Position numbers and translations under genes: made by a program. A stretch of DNA of 64,000 nucleotides from Rhizomys pruinosus (Eukaryota; Chordata; Mammalia; Rodentia; Spalacidae): the NCBI GenBank assembly GCA_009823505.1, contig VZQC01007129.1, forward strand, positions 622,460-686,459. Direction: 5' to 3'. Of this stretch, positions 45,465 through 57,171 are shown piece after piece. Under the pieces are notes generated by a model. The model ran no database searches, was not told the origin of the DNA, and was given only the letters and a program-made list of their open reading frames with translations. Positions within the stretch are counted from its first letter, which is position 1. Each line of letters opens with the position of its first letter.

Positions 45465-46770
45465 TTTTATTGAAATATTGTGCATTCATTCAGAACATCT
45501 CAATCTTAACAATCCTTAAGTCCCCTTCCCTGCTGGCACCCCCACAAAGCCAACACCCCCTGCAATTCATTCATTCTGTAGTTTTTTGTTAAGGCCTTTC
45601 CTGTCAAGTTGGTGTCCCAGATAGTCTTCGTTCAAGTTCACTTTAAGAAGATGAGCTCCTCCTCATCCAGCAGTAATCGGCTGGATTAATTCTACTAAGA
45701 TTGGGTCATTTTCATCTGCTAGATTTTGCATGGGTCTTGTGCATGCTGACACCATTGCTGTAGGCTGATATGAGCAGGGTGCCAGGAGCTTGTAGGACTC
45801 TATTTCCATATAGTCATGCACCTTCTCCCTGGCTCTTACAATCTTTCTGCCCTCTCTTTCACAATGGTCCCTGAACCCTGGCAGGTGAAGTTTAATATAG
45901 GAGTCCTGATTCAGGACACATACTCTTCACAATCTTATTCTCTACATTTTGGCTTTTTGTGTCCTTTTGCATTTCTAGGACTCTATTGCATGATGAAGCT
46001 TCATTGATGAGAACTGATAGATTCATTAGTGTCCTCTTCACTTCTTATTCTCAGTTCTGTGAGCCTTAGATGAAGAGGTTGCATTGTAGATGTGCCTCAG
46101 GCTTGGGCAATTCATAGACAATGCCTGTGTGTGACCAGTTGTGCTACTCTATATGGTACAAAAAAAGCTTCTTTGATAAGTGGTTATTTGGATAATTGTC
46201 TGTAAATATAAGCATGAAGATTTTGTACATAATTAGAAATTATTTTTCCCCTAGGGATGTAACAGATGTAGGGTTTTCTGTAAGATCTAGAACCTCACCA
46301 GCCATGTATATTTGACTATATTTACAGTACTGCACATGAGTTCTGGGAGGCAATCAAGGGCTGTGGCAATAGCTTGTGTAATTTTGGGAGTCTCTTGGAC
46401 TATTCTGGCCAACAACTCAAAGAAAGGTTTCTCCTGTCTGGCATGTTTCTTGTTATGTAGTTTTGAGCTATACACATCTACTCATGTAGAGATATTGTAT
46501 GTGTAATTTGTCAGATATTGTATGTGTAATTTGGACAAATATGATTCCCTCAATGTTTTTACAATAATTAGGCATTATTTATCTCTTCTCTTTCTCTCCA
46601 TGTGTAACCCTCCATCCCTGCCTTCTCCCCTTAAAGTGTCCCCATTTTACTCATTTACCCCTTAAAAATACCAGTCTCTATGTTCCCACCACTCTTGACC
46701 TCCTTCTTCACCTTTATCCCCAATGTTCCTTGTATAATTGCCCCCTCCTATTTAAATACACAATTATTAT
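45465..46770 (-). mobile_element. Old L1 (Lx-like) 3' UTR, antisense
   Basis: Starts with ttttattgaaatattgtgca (3' end of L1 in reverse) and continues with phrases shared with 54.3, 56.2, 59.9 and 62.4 kb: catgctgacaccattgctg, tggctcttacaatctttctg, ccctgaaccctggcagg, tatttacagtactgcac. Small tandem duplication at 46491-46533. Non-coding. Confidence 0.7.
46491..46533. repeat. 23-bp period tandem duplication
   Basis: gatattgtatgtgtaatttg occurs at 46491-46510 and 46514-46533, separated by tca. Confidence 0.95.
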
Positions 46771-47140
46771 ATAAATTCACCTTTATTTCCATGAGGTTAT
46801 GATTTATTAATATAACCAGAAACAGAATCAATTTATTTTCACATGAAACTTCTGAAATATCTTTTGTGGATCTCACAGAATGTCATGATAATAATTTAAA
46901 AGCCATCTCTCTCAAAAAAGACTTCTATAGTATAGGAAATAATAAAAAGAGATATCAAATGTCTGGACAGAAGAGAAAAATGTAAAAATTTAAGTAAATA
47001 ATTTTGTTTAAAATTTTATCAATAGCTATTATGAATAGTGAGCCACATTGTTCTTAAAGTATAACATCCAGAAAAATCACTTGGCACAAATACTTTGGCA
47101 ACAATTAGAAAACAGAAAAAAAAGGAAAAGATCAAGTTTT
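46771..47140. other. No recognised feature
   Basis: A+T-rich; nothing identified. Confidence 0.4.
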
Positions 47141-47356
47141 CTTTTTTAATAATTTGTTTTATATTTTTATATGTAAGAATGTCTTGCCTGCATGTGTGTA
47201 TATGCACTCACGGATGTCAGAAGAGAGGACTGGATTCTCCTAGACCTGGAGCAATGAACAGTTGTTAGCTGCCATGTGGGTGCTAGGAATCGGGCCCATG
47301 TCCTCTGCCAGAGCAGTCAGTGCTCTTAACTGCTGAGCCATCCCTCCAGCCCCCAT
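47141..47356 (-). mobile_element. B2-type SINE (antisense, older)
   Basis: ttttaataatttgttttata tail, then ctgcatgtgtgtatatgcac, cagaagagaggactggattc, gccatgtgggtgctaggaat and gctgagccatccctccagcc. Diverged antisense B2. Confidence 0.88.
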
Positions 47357-47639
47357 TTTTATATTCTTGACATACTAAATCATTATAACTGTTCCCTCCT
47401 TAAACATCACCCTTTTCACAATTAAAAATGTTTCCATTGTTTCCTGGAGAAGACAACACAGCTCTCCTCTTCGAACAACATCTCAACACATGATCAATAC
47501 TATTCTTCCTTTTCTGAAGAATATTCAATTCTAGACATTTCATCTGACAATATTTGTATAAAAGTTTGGAATCCTCTCCTCTCTGCCTAGCCAGTGTAAA
47601 AAGAAGCAGAGGGAATGTATTAGTCCAACAACCTACTGA

Positions 47640-48420
47640 ATAATTACACATACATTATGTTTACATGAGTCCGTGTGCATAGCTGGAGGCTACATAGCAA
47701 GAAACAGCTAGACAGAAGAAACTTTCCTTTGAGTTGTTGGTCAGAATAGTCCAAGAGACTCCCAAAATTACACCAGCTATTGCTACAGGCATTAATCACC
47801 TCCTTGATCTTGTATGTAAGACCCTATTGCTGAAGTCAGGACATATTTTGGACACAGAATTTGGAGCAAGGGATCTGGAAGTGATTTGGAAGCCAGCCAC
47901 CTTCCTGAAGGCTATCTCTCATGACTCTGGAGGGTACTATGAAAGTTGTTAATGGAGACCATCCATGGATGGTCCAACCCCAGATTTAAGCCCTAAGAAA
48001 CATATCAATCACTGGCACAACAAACAAAATTGGTACAGTAGTGGTAAAATCTTGGCAGTAATCAATGCTGCCTAATTGGATTTAAAGTCCACTCAATGGG
48101 AGGAAATTCACGCATGGTACTGTAAACATAGCCAAATACACATGGCTAGAGAGATCATAAATCTTGGAGAAAACCCCAATGCTGTCATATCCCTAGACTA
48201 ACATAATGTCTTACTATCTGCAAAACTGGTATGCTTATATTTGCAGAATATAAGCATCACCACATCATCATCTTCTTAGCTTAAGACATAATCATAATAT
48301 ACCACTTTCTGCTGTACTGACTACTGCCTGTTCTTTCTGCTCCTTTGTGAAAGGAAGTGAGGTGCTCATCAGGTTGAACCCCTTCATGTTTCACAGTCCA
48401 AATTCTCTAGAAGACACTGA
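47640..48420 (+). mobile_element. Old L1 (Lx-like) 3' UTR, sense
   Basis: Reverse-complement match to parts of 46.3-46.5 kb and 61.1 kb: agaatagtccaagagactcc, attgctacaggcattaatc, gcaagggatctggaagtg. So this is the same 3' UTR in the opposite direction. A 72-codon frame (47734-47952) arises from it. Confidence 0.6.
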
Positions 48421-48859
48421 AGGACAGAGTTGCACAAATCTGCAAGAATAGCCATGACTTAAAGACACAGGACAATCTAAATCTTCCTTTAGGAAAAAAC
48501 AAGCAAACGGACATTAATCTATGTAAGCCATGCAGAGATATAAATCTGCTAAAATAGCAGTAAATTTACCTTAGTAAATACAACATTTAAATGTTGATCC
48601 ATAAATTCTTCCTTTCAGTCGCTTCTCTGCATTTAGATCTTGCCTAACTCATAAGGCTCTCCTGAGTGATTTATATTTCATCATCCAAAGGGAAATTGCA
48701 CAGAGACAAATTTAACTTTTAATATTTGACAAACAGAAAGTTCTTTCAACTTTTAAAGGATAACATTCTGAATTCAAAACAATGAGAGTGACTTAGGCTC
48801 AGTAATGGAATAAGGAAGCCCCATTTTGTCAGAGAAAATTCTTGAAGAGCTACACAAAG
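48421..48859. other. No recognised feature
   Basis: Nothing identified. Confidence 0.4.
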
Positions 48860-49152
48860 GAACTGAGTAGCAATGGGTAAGTAAAAAGAAGCCACCGGTG
48901 GCTACATTTTGCTAAACTACCTGCTTGTCTGTTTACAGGGAAACCTGGCCCTAGGCAGTATTTGCCTGCATTAGCAGCCCTGGGATTAAAGACTCTTACA
49001 AGTACTCCTGATATTTGCAGAACATGAGGCAGGGGGTCTGAAAGCAGGCCCTGGGATATGATGTCACTCTGTGTATAAAAACAGAATGTTGTGGATGAAT
49101 AAATGGGTTCTTTTCACCATCAGACAGGGACCTCCTGTCCATTATTATTACA
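48860..49152 (+). mobile_element. Possible solo ERV LTR
   Basis: A TATA-like tgtataaaaac (49070-49080), a poly(A)-type gaataaatggg 25-30 bases later, and a possible end at ttattattaca (49152) give the U3-R-U5 order of a retroviral LTR. I could not find the left end or a target duplication. What follows to 49525 shows no clear primer site. Confidence 0.35.
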
Positions 49153-49525
49153 TGTGTATTTAGCACATCAGGCTTAAGTGGTGTTTGCTAGCAGAATTTG
49201 GCTGGGGAAAATCAATCAGATGCCAGTCTGGGAAGTCCAGTGAGGGTCATCAGCATGGTCACTGGTGTGTGGTGAGTGTGTGCCACAGGATTTAGGCTGC
49301 AGAGTGCTTAAGCAATCGGTAGCCTGGAGTTAGGCTGTAGAGGGCTAATCAAGCAATGGCCTGGTGTAGATGTATGATGGAAACAGGTGGACTAGGGAAA
49401 GGTCATCAGCCTTTGGCCCCAAGATTTGAGCAGCTGGTGGCTGCCTTGTGTCCCTTTTCCCTTTTCCCTTTAATCCAGGGGATGAGATTTGTGTAGCAGC
49501 CTCCATGTGTGGTGAAGTGACAACA
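49153..49525. other. No recognised feature
   Basis: G+C richer than its surroundings, with local internal similarity (tgccttgtgtccctttt followed by repeated ccctttt). Not identified. Confidence 0.35.
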
Positions 49526-49530
49526 GTAAG

Positions 49531-51515
49531 TGTTCTAGTTTGTCTTCCATTGCTGTGACAAAACACTCTGACAGACACCAACTTGGGGAGGAAAGGGTTT
49601 ATTCAGCTTACATCTCCTGGGTCACAGTTCATCACTCAGGGAGCCCAAGGCAGGAACTTAGGGCAGGATCCTGGAGGCAGGAGCTGAAGCACAGGTTATG
49701 GAGGAATGCTGTTCACTGGCTTGCTCCCCTGGCTCATGACCAGCCTGCCCCCTTATACGGTACACAACAACCTGTCCAGGGTGGCACCACTCATTGTGGG
49801 CTGGGCCCTCCCACACTGCTTGGCCATCAAGACAATACTCCACAGATGTGGCCACAGGCCAATCCAATGGAGCCAATTCCCCAATTGAGGCTCCCTCAAC
49901 CCAGGTGTGTCAAGTTGATACTAAAGCTATCCAGCATAATTGACCCCTTGTCAACTTGACACACAAAACACATCACTATTAAACCACCACCTTTCCAGTT
50001 CTTATCCCCAAAGTATGATGTTAACATTAATCACAACCTAAGATAGTACAACCTTAAAAGCCCCACAGTCCTTAAAATGTCCAAACACTTAAAAGTTCAC
50101 AGTCTATTAAAAGTCTCTTAACTGTGGGCTGCTGTAAAATCCAAAACAAGTACTGTCTTATTCCAAAGGAAAGAATCAGGCAAACTCAAACAAAAACCAA
50201 GTCCAGCAAGTAACTCAAGGCTGGACATCTGGGATTCACTCACGATCTTCTGGGCTCCAAAGGGTTTCGGCAGCTCCCCTTCTCGGACTCCCCTGTCTGT
50301 GGCACACACAGCTCATCTCGAAGGCCCAGGCCGACTCCATTCCACACTTGCCGCTGCTCTTGGTGGTCATCCCATGGTCCTGGCATCTCCAAAAAGCTGG
50401 GGTTGCCACTGAAACTTAGGCAGCACCTTCACCAATGGTCTCTTTTGACCTCTCCTGGTGCAAAGCCTCAGCTTCTCTCCATGACTCCTGCAATCCTAGG
50501 GTCTTCACTGCAAACGAGGTGCACTTCCACCAATGGCCTTTCCTGACCTCTCAGTGACAAGCCTCGGCTGCTCTCTGTGGCTCCCTCAAATTTCAACACC
50601 AGAACCATATAGGAGACTCTTACACACTACCAAGTCCTGTTTCTGGCTTGAGATGGAGGCTCAGGCCCCTTCTGGAACATAGCTTCTGTGTGCTGACCCT
50701 GAAGAAATTCTTCCCAGAAGATTTCACCACAGTGATGCTGGTCTCTTGTTACTTACAGCTGATTTTTCAGCTCCAGCTAACCAGCATCAATTATCCTAGT
50801 ACAACAAAGATCTCACTTCAGGTTCTGGTCTCTTGTAACTTACAGCTGATTCTTCAGCCCCAGCTGACCAGAACCCACAGATTAAATAGTCCTGATGATC
50901 TCTGCTTCCCTTTGAAACTAGAAACTTCACAAGCCAGGACTCCATTGTCTATAACTCTTTCATCAAACTGTTCCAAGTTCCACAGCAATGATCTTTAGGT
51001 ATTCAGTGATTTTTCTAGCCCAAAGTTCCAAATGCTTCCACAATCTTTCCCCAAAACACCAAGGTCAGATCTGTCATGGCAATAGCCCTCTCTCTGGTAC
51101 CAATTTCTGTTCTAGTTTTTCTTCCATTGCTGTGACAAAACACTCTGACTGACACCAACTTGGGGAGGAAAGGGTTTATTCAGCTGACATCTCCTGTATC
51201 ACAGTTCATCACTTAGGGAGCCCAAGGCAGGAACTCAGGGCAGGAACCTGGAGGTAGGAGCTGAAGCACATGCCATGGAGGAATGCTGTTTATTGGCTTG
51301 CTCCCCTGGCTCATGCCCAGTCTGCCTTCTTATACGGTACACAACAACCTGTCCAGGGTGGCACCACTCATTGTGGGCTGGGCTGTCCCACACTGCTCAA
51401 CAATCAAGACAATACTCCACAGATGTGGCCACAGTCCAATCCAATGGAGCCAATTCCCCAATTGAGGCTCCCTCAACCCAGGTGTGTCAAGTTGACATGA
51501 AAGCTATCCAGCACA
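49531..51515 (-). mobile_element. Complete non-autonomous MaLR-type LTR retrotransposon
   Basis: Minus-strand element: 5' LTR 51108-51515, internal region of about 1.17 kb, 3' LTR 49531-49938. Both LTRs are 408 bp, and gtaag flanks the whole (49526-49530, 51516-51520). The 5' LTR is followed by aaattggtaccagagagagg, the MaLR primer-site motif. By eye the two LTRs differ at about two to three dozen positions, so the insertion is not recent. Internal frames are broken and no retroviral protein domain is visible. Same family as 21.2 kb and 23-24.7 kb. Confidence 0.92.
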
Positions 51516-51548
51516 GTAAGGGTTAACAATTTCTAAAATTAACTTAGA

Positions 51549-51582
51549 ATCTCTCTGTCTCTCCCTCTCTCTGTCTCTCTTT
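51549..51582. repeat. CT-rich simple repeat
   Basis: tctctctgtctctccctctc-type pyrimidine tract. Confidence 0.85.
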
Positions 51583-52009
51583 CACACCCTTTTTTGTGAA
51601 ATATTCCCTTCTAAATTGTCCCAGCTGTCCTAAACTTACTTGTGAAGAAAAAAAACCAAGATGATGTTGAATTCAATAACAGATATGACTGCCATTCTAA
51701 GATAGAAAATTAAGTTATTTTCATGAGTACGATACTAGATACTAGCCTTTACCCCTGCTTCTTATTATCAACCAGGATTTGGCAGTAAAACTCTGTTGCT
51801 GAATATAGATGATCTGTAGAACAAATAAGGAAAAGCCAAGCAGGCACTGACTTCAGAGGCTCATTTCTACTGGGTAATTTCATAAGTGCTGGAAGGTTCT
51901 ATGCATGATACTAGAATGAAAAAAAAATATCATTAACCTAGCCAGCTGTGAATCTTGTAAACTACAAAAAATTCCCTGGCAAAGTATAATCACTGTTGCA
52001 ATACTCTCT

Positions 52010-52335
52010 GTACTAATCGGCCTTCTATTTGCCATAAGAAAAACATGACCAAAACCAAAAACCATCAAAAAATGAAGGTACACTGCTTACTAGCTTGCTC
52101 CCCTGGCCTAAGGTAAGCTTCCTTTCTCATACAACACAGGAAAACCTTCCCAAGCATGGCAGTGCCCCCCCATAGACTGGCCCCTCCCACATCACTCAAC
52201 AATCAAAAAAAAAGAAATTCTCCCAGACATGGCCATAGGCCAAACCAATGGAGATAATTTCTCAACTGAGGTTCCCTCTACTCAGGTTGACAACTAAAGG
52301 TGTCTATCTCAAGATGACAACTAAAGCTGTCAAAT
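52010..52335 (-). mobile_element. Old MaLR-type LTR (antisense)
   Basis: Diverged relative of the 408-bp LTR: ttgccataagaaaaacatgac, ctgcttactagcttgctccc, gactggcccctcccacatc, caatggagataatttctc, tctactcaggttgacaac. Ends not definable. Confidence 0.65.
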
Positions 52336-52339
52336 ATTA

Positions 52340-53042
52340 TGGGAATAACTAACCACTCTGTAATTGAATTCAATTTCTGCTTCCTAGAATGGAGCCCATA
52401 CATGACATTGATATCAGGCTCAGGATTTTGAGGCTAGATGGGTCACAGGGTATATGGGATAGCTTATGACTAGCTTTCTACTAATAGTTACAGTATTGAA
52501 CTGACTTCTAATTAATTACTTATGGTGTATCTATAGATTAATGCATTTCTCAACTCTCATCAGAGAAGCTCCCTTATGCAGCAGATGGTGATTTAACACA
52601 GGAACCCACAACTAGCCACTGCACAGAGAAAAAGGGCTGCTGAGTGCTTATCCCTGAATAGGTCACCTATATCAAGCTCCTGACCCCCAAGCTCAGAGAT
52701 TATTGTGTAACATGGGGCAGAAAGATTATAAGGGCCAGAGGCAGTGGATGACCATGGAGAAACAAAGATTTAAGACAGTTGCTCAGCTACTCATGAATTA
52801 ACAACAATGGAGACAGCATGGACATGTCTCATGAAAGCTCAAACCATACAAATTTCCTGGATAGATATTAGGAAGTGGGTAAAAGCTCCAATCCAACTTG
52901 TGGAACTTTGGCAATTAAAGGCTATTAGGAGGAGAGAGTGTCTTTCAAGGATGGGATCCTTGTTAGGTTAACCAGGCTCAAGTGGATGAACCCAAACTAA
53001 AGGGCACTTGGGGACACAACTTAGACTCTGTAGGATATATTA

Positions 53043-53088
<46 letters not shown>

Positions 53089-53240
53089 GAGTGCATTAAA
53101 TTGGACAGAGATTAGTAAGATGGGGTGTGAGTAGGGGAGGAGATGTAAATATCATCAAATTATATTGCATTAAATCACAATAATTCAAAAACACACACAG
53201 ACACACAGACAGACACAAACACACCTACATCCACACAAAT
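52340..53240 (+). mobile_element. Old L1 (Lx-like) 3' UTR
   Basis: Plus-strand 3' UTR with the same landmarks as 19.2-19.9 kb: ctctcatcagagaagctccc, aggaacccacaactagcc, agaaagattataagggcc, tctcatgaaagctcaaacc, aagatggggtgtgag near the end. A TA repeat (53040-53085) and a CA-rich tail (53190-53225) are included. Confidence 0.75.
53040..53085. repeat. (TA)n microsatellite
   Basis: About 20 at/ta units inside the L1 3' UTR. Confidence 0.95.
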
Positions 53241-53925
53241 ATGAATATATACATATATATCGGAGCTCTACCTCTGGTTGGCAATTAGTCTCTGGGAACT
53301 GTGCACTACAATAAATCTTGATAAAGAAACAAAAGTGATCTCTTTCTTATATAAAGTCTGCACAGAACTGCACCACTCAGTGCAGTTTTATTTTGGCTGT
53401 ACTGTGATTGATCAGTGCTGGAGCAACCATGTTGAAAGTATAGTCAGCTTCTGTCCTGCGTTATTTGTTCTAGGATTCCTATCTGAGACTTTAAGATGAG
53501 AGTTATTTCGAAAGCTGGGGATACCCATAGAACTTACCATGGTATTTCTTTGAGATATATGAATCATATTAATTACTACATGCATTCAATTGCATTGAGA
53601 ATTTGATTTTCTAGCCATATTTTTAGGCAATAAAAATGAATTATCTGTTTCTCCAATATGACTCTCTAGAGAACTCGAGTTTGTTAGTGTTTAATCATTT
53701 CTTATTTATTTAAAGGGGAATTTTATGTCTATTCATGTTTTAAGAGAACAGAAATATATTAAAATGTAGATACTTGATGACAGATATAATATTGTAGCAT
53801 GAATCCATGCATAGTTATTAGCTTAGATTTGAATGGAGGGTTTCATCTTGTTTTTGTTTCCTTTTTAATGACACCAATAGTATTTTTCCATTTACAATAG
53901 TTTATGAAGTTTTTTTGTGTATTTC
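53241..53925. other. No recognised feature
   Basis: No repeat family identified. A 73-codon plus frame (53278-53499) has no motif and no supporting context. Confidence 0.4.
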
Positions 53926-53939
53926 ATATAATACATCTT

Positions 53940-54098
53940 TTTGGGGGGGAGGGAGGTCTTTTTGAGACAGGGTCTCCCTGTAGCCCCAGCTGTATTGGAA
54001 CTCACTCTGTAGACTAGGCTGGCCTTGAACTCACAAAGATCCGCCTGCCTCTGCCTCCCAAGTGCTAGGATTAAAGGAGTGTGCCACCATGCCCAGCC
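53940..54098 (-). mobile_element. B1 SINE (antisense) with target-site duplication
   Basis: Well-preserved antisense B1 (tttttgagacagggtctccc to ccaccatgcccagcc). The left tail has become G-rich (ggggggga). Flanks atataatacatctt (53926-53939) and atataacacatctt (54099-54112) differ at one base. Confidence 0.93.
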
Positions 54099-54112
54099 AT
54101 ATAACACATCTT

Positions 54113-55349
54113 AATGAAGTTTAGAGCCCCTTTCCTTAGCCTCCCAACCAGACTCTCATCAATCCTATCTGGTCAAACATTTGTACCCAGGAGTTCTTAG
54201 GTGCACGTTAATCCAATGGACTCTAGTCGGCCTAGCTAGAGACACTTCCTTAAAGACCTGTTCTCCCTCATACAAAGTAATCATTTGCCAGTAGTTCCTA
54301 GGCTAGAGTTGAAGCTTACTGCCCATTTTTTCCCTTCCATTCTGGGTTTTGTCTGATTGAGTAGGCCTATGTCTAGTGCATGCTGTCAGTATTGCTGAAA
54401 TTTCCTAAGACTGTTTCTAGTGGCACAAAAGACCCTGTTTCCTTATGTTCATGTACCAGTTCTGGCTCTTATAATCTTTTTGCTGCTGTCTTTTACAATG
54501 ATCTCTGAGCCTTGGGTGGATGAGATTTGATACAAGAGTCCTATCCAGGGGCACACACTCTGCAGTCTCTTATTCTCTAAAACTTAGGCAGTTGTAGCCT
54601 TCTATGTACATCACACTATGTTGTATAAGGAAGCTTCACTGGTGAGAACTGAGGGATGTATTATTACTCTATCTCCTGTTCTGCTATATTTTATGAGTCT
54701 TAGGTTTAGAGGTTCCTCTGTAGATGTACCACTTATGATTGGATACCTCTCAGACATATGTTCTCTGTGTTTAATCAACTGTGGAACTCTTGAACAGCCA
54801 CCATCTGATGCGAAAAGAAGTTTCTCTGATTAGTGGAGTGCTCTACATTTGTCTGTAAATATAAGGATCCATATTTAGCATAAGTTAGGGAATTTCACTT
54901 GTCTAGAGATTTGAGAGAGACAGTGTTTTCTCTAGGATCTGTGACCTTTCCAGCCATGTGTATTTGGCTATATTTACAATTCCACCCATGAGTTCCCTCC
55001 CATTGAGAGAGAGGGTACCAAGTGTAATTAGATAGCTGTTGCTTAACCCTTTACCGGTAGCAGCGACACCACTATACCAGTAGAGGTAGTTTGTTGTGCT
55101 AATTGTTGTGGCTGTTAGGCTTTAGAGTTGGGCTAGACCACTGATGATTTTCTCACCTAGCAGCTTGTATAGTGTCCTCTAGATCTGTGAGAGATAGTTT
55201 TCAGGGATAACATACCCAGTTCCATTCAAGCTCCACTGCCCCAGGTCCTATGTCTGAAGTACGTCCTGTCTTCAGCAGTAGTGTCTTACCTTAAAGTTCT
55301 TGAAGATAACCAAGGGCTGTGTCAATAGCCTGTGTTATTTTAGGGCTTT
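54113..55349 (-). mobile_element. Old L1 (Lx-like) 3' UTR, antisense (first of two)
   Basis: Antisense 3' UTR with tgcatgctgtcagtattgctg, tggctcttataatctttttg, gatctctgagccttgggtg, cagccatgtgtatttggc and gtgtcttaccttaaagttc. Followed directly by another copy of the same type. Confidence 0.7.
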
Positions 55350-55495
55350 ATATCTATATTTTTATTGAATTTTTATACATACACAACATCTTAATCATCT
55401 TTATACCCTCTCTCCTATCCACACACTCTTATAGACCCTCAACTGATTTCATACATTTTTAAAATTTAATTTAATTTTATTATTATTATTATTAT

Positions 55496-55654
55496 TTTTT
55501 TTTTTTTTTGGTCTTTTCGAGACAGGGAATCCCTGTAGTCCCAGCTGTCCTGGAACTCACTCTGTAGACCAGGCTGGCCTTGAACTCACAAAGATCCGCC
55601 TGCCTCTGCTTCCCGAGTGCTAGGATTAAAGGTGTGCGCCACCATGCCTGGCTT
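55496..55654 (-). mobile_element. B1 SINE (antisense)
   Basis: Poly-T then tcgagacagggaatccctg to gcgccaccatgcctggc: near-complete antisense B1. Inserted in the T-rich tail zone of the cluster. Confidence 0.92.
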
Positions 55655-55881
55655 TTTTTTTTTTTTTTTAATTTATTTTTTATGTGTATGAATGTACTGT
55701 CTGTATGTAGGTCTGTGCACCCGTGTAGTGCAATGCCATGGAGGTCAGAAGAGGATGTCGGATTCCCCTAGAGCTGGAGGTAAAGACAGTTCTCAGCCAC
55801 CATATGGGTGCTGGGGATCGAACCTGGGTCCTCTGCAAGAGCAGTCGGCGCTCTTAACCGCTAGGCCATCTCTCCAGCCCC
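55655..55881 (-). mobile_element. B2-type SINE (antisense), middle of the cluster
   Basis: Poly-T then the antisense B2 body, ending gctaggccatctctccagcc. Well preserved, including the gggatcgaacc B-box complement. Confidence 0.92.
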
Positions 55882-56095
55882 CTTATTTTATTATTTTTTA
55901 TGTGTATGAGTGTACTGCATATAAGTTGGCACATCCGTGTTGTGCAATGCCACAGAGGTCAGAAAAGGGTGTCGGATTCCCCTAGAACTGGAGTTAAAGA
56001 CAGTTCTTAGCTGCCATGTGGGTGCTGAGAATCGAAACTGGGTCCTCTGCAAGAGCAGTAGGTTCTCATAACGGCTGAGCCCTCTCTCCAGCCAC
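55882..56095 (-). mobile_element. B2-type SINE (antisense), founder of the cluster
   Basis: Antisense B2 ending ctgagccctctctccagcc. The duplication gatttcatRcattttta at 55445-55461 and 56096-56112 encloses all three SINEs. So this one inserted first and the other two entered its A-tail later. Confidence 0.9.
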
Positions 56096-56983
56096 GATTT
56101 CATGCATTTTTATGTTAAGGCCTATGGAGTGAATGTAGTGTCCTCAGATGTCTCTAAGTGCAATTTTAACCATTGAAGTTGAGACAGCCTATCTAGAGTC
56201 CCTCCCTTTAAGAAGATCAGCTCTAACTCACCCAACAATAGTCAGCTGCCAAGAGTTCCTTGGTCAAGTTCAGGGCTTGCTGCCCATTTCCACAGTTTCA
56301 TGTTGGATTTATATCTGCTTGAGTTTGCTTCAGTCTTGTGCAGGCTAACACTGTTGTTACGGGTTCATATGAGCAAGGCCCCAGAAGTCTATAAGACTCC
56401 ATTTCTGCATGGTCTTACACCTCCTCTCCCAGCTCTTACACTTTTGTCTACCATAGTTCCTGAGCCCTGAGTGGGTGGAATTTAATACAGAAGTCCTGGC
56501 AAGGACCCACACTCTGCAGAACACTATTCTCTATGCTTTGTCTACTTGTGTCTTTTGGTGTTCTTGGCCCCCTTTTGCATGACAGATCTTTACTGATGAA
56601 GGTTTAGAGATGCAATTTTTACATGTAGAATAAAAGAGTAATGCCACATTAATGGCATAAACAAAAAATGTAGAAACAAAATGCAAACCACATTTACTTT
56701 CTTATATAACATTCACATATCTGTTACCTTAAATTTTTCATCAGATGAGATTGTCTCCTATGTTAATTGTAGATTCAGCTTTTACTAAAAACTAAAAGCC
56801 ACTTTTATACCCTGTTATGAAGAATCTGTAACATCTTTTCCATTGCTGGCATATACGAGATATGTAATAAATATTTTGGATTGAAGTGTTAGATAAAGAG
56901 TATCTGTTTTTAATGTATTGAAATTATCACTTGTTAGAAATATAATTTAAGTCCTTTGAATTCAAAATACTTATATATAACAT

Positions 56984-57171
56984 GAAAAATTGTCACCATA
57001 CTGAGAAAGAGATGAAAGGCATGTTTGGCAGAATGCATGAGCTCTGGTGGAGTGGGGGAATGGGAGGGGGACATGGCTCTAGAGTTGTTAAAAAATAAAA
57101 ATAAATTTATTTAAAAAATAATAAAACAATATTAAGTACCTGTAAAAAAAAAAAAAAAGAAAAATCGTCAC
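56984..57171 (+). mobile_element. 5'-truncated L1 insertion (3' UTR only)
   Basis: 56997-57158 is L1 3' UTR (ctgagaaagagatgaaaggc, the G-rich tract, then a long A-rich tail). Flanked by gaaaaattgtcac (56984-56996) and gaaaaatcgtcac (57159-57171), 12 of 13 identical. Confidence 0.93.

Larger units (their letters stand above)
55350..56650 (-). mobile_element. Old L1 (Lx-like) 3' UTR, antisense (second), split by a SINE cluster
   Basis: Begins with a 3'-end signature (tttttattgaatttttatac), is interrupted by three SINEs at 55462-56095, and resumes at 56113 (gttcatatgagcaaggcccc, cagctcttacacttttg, ctgagccctgagtggg). Confidence 0.7.

Noticed and set aside
46287..46475. Similar short peptides at 46.3, 47.7 and 61.1 kb (RIVQETPKIT..., LGARDLELIWKP...)
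   Set aside because: They come from the same old L1 3' UTR DNA in different copies. Frames are short and break at different places, so shared DNA explains the match.
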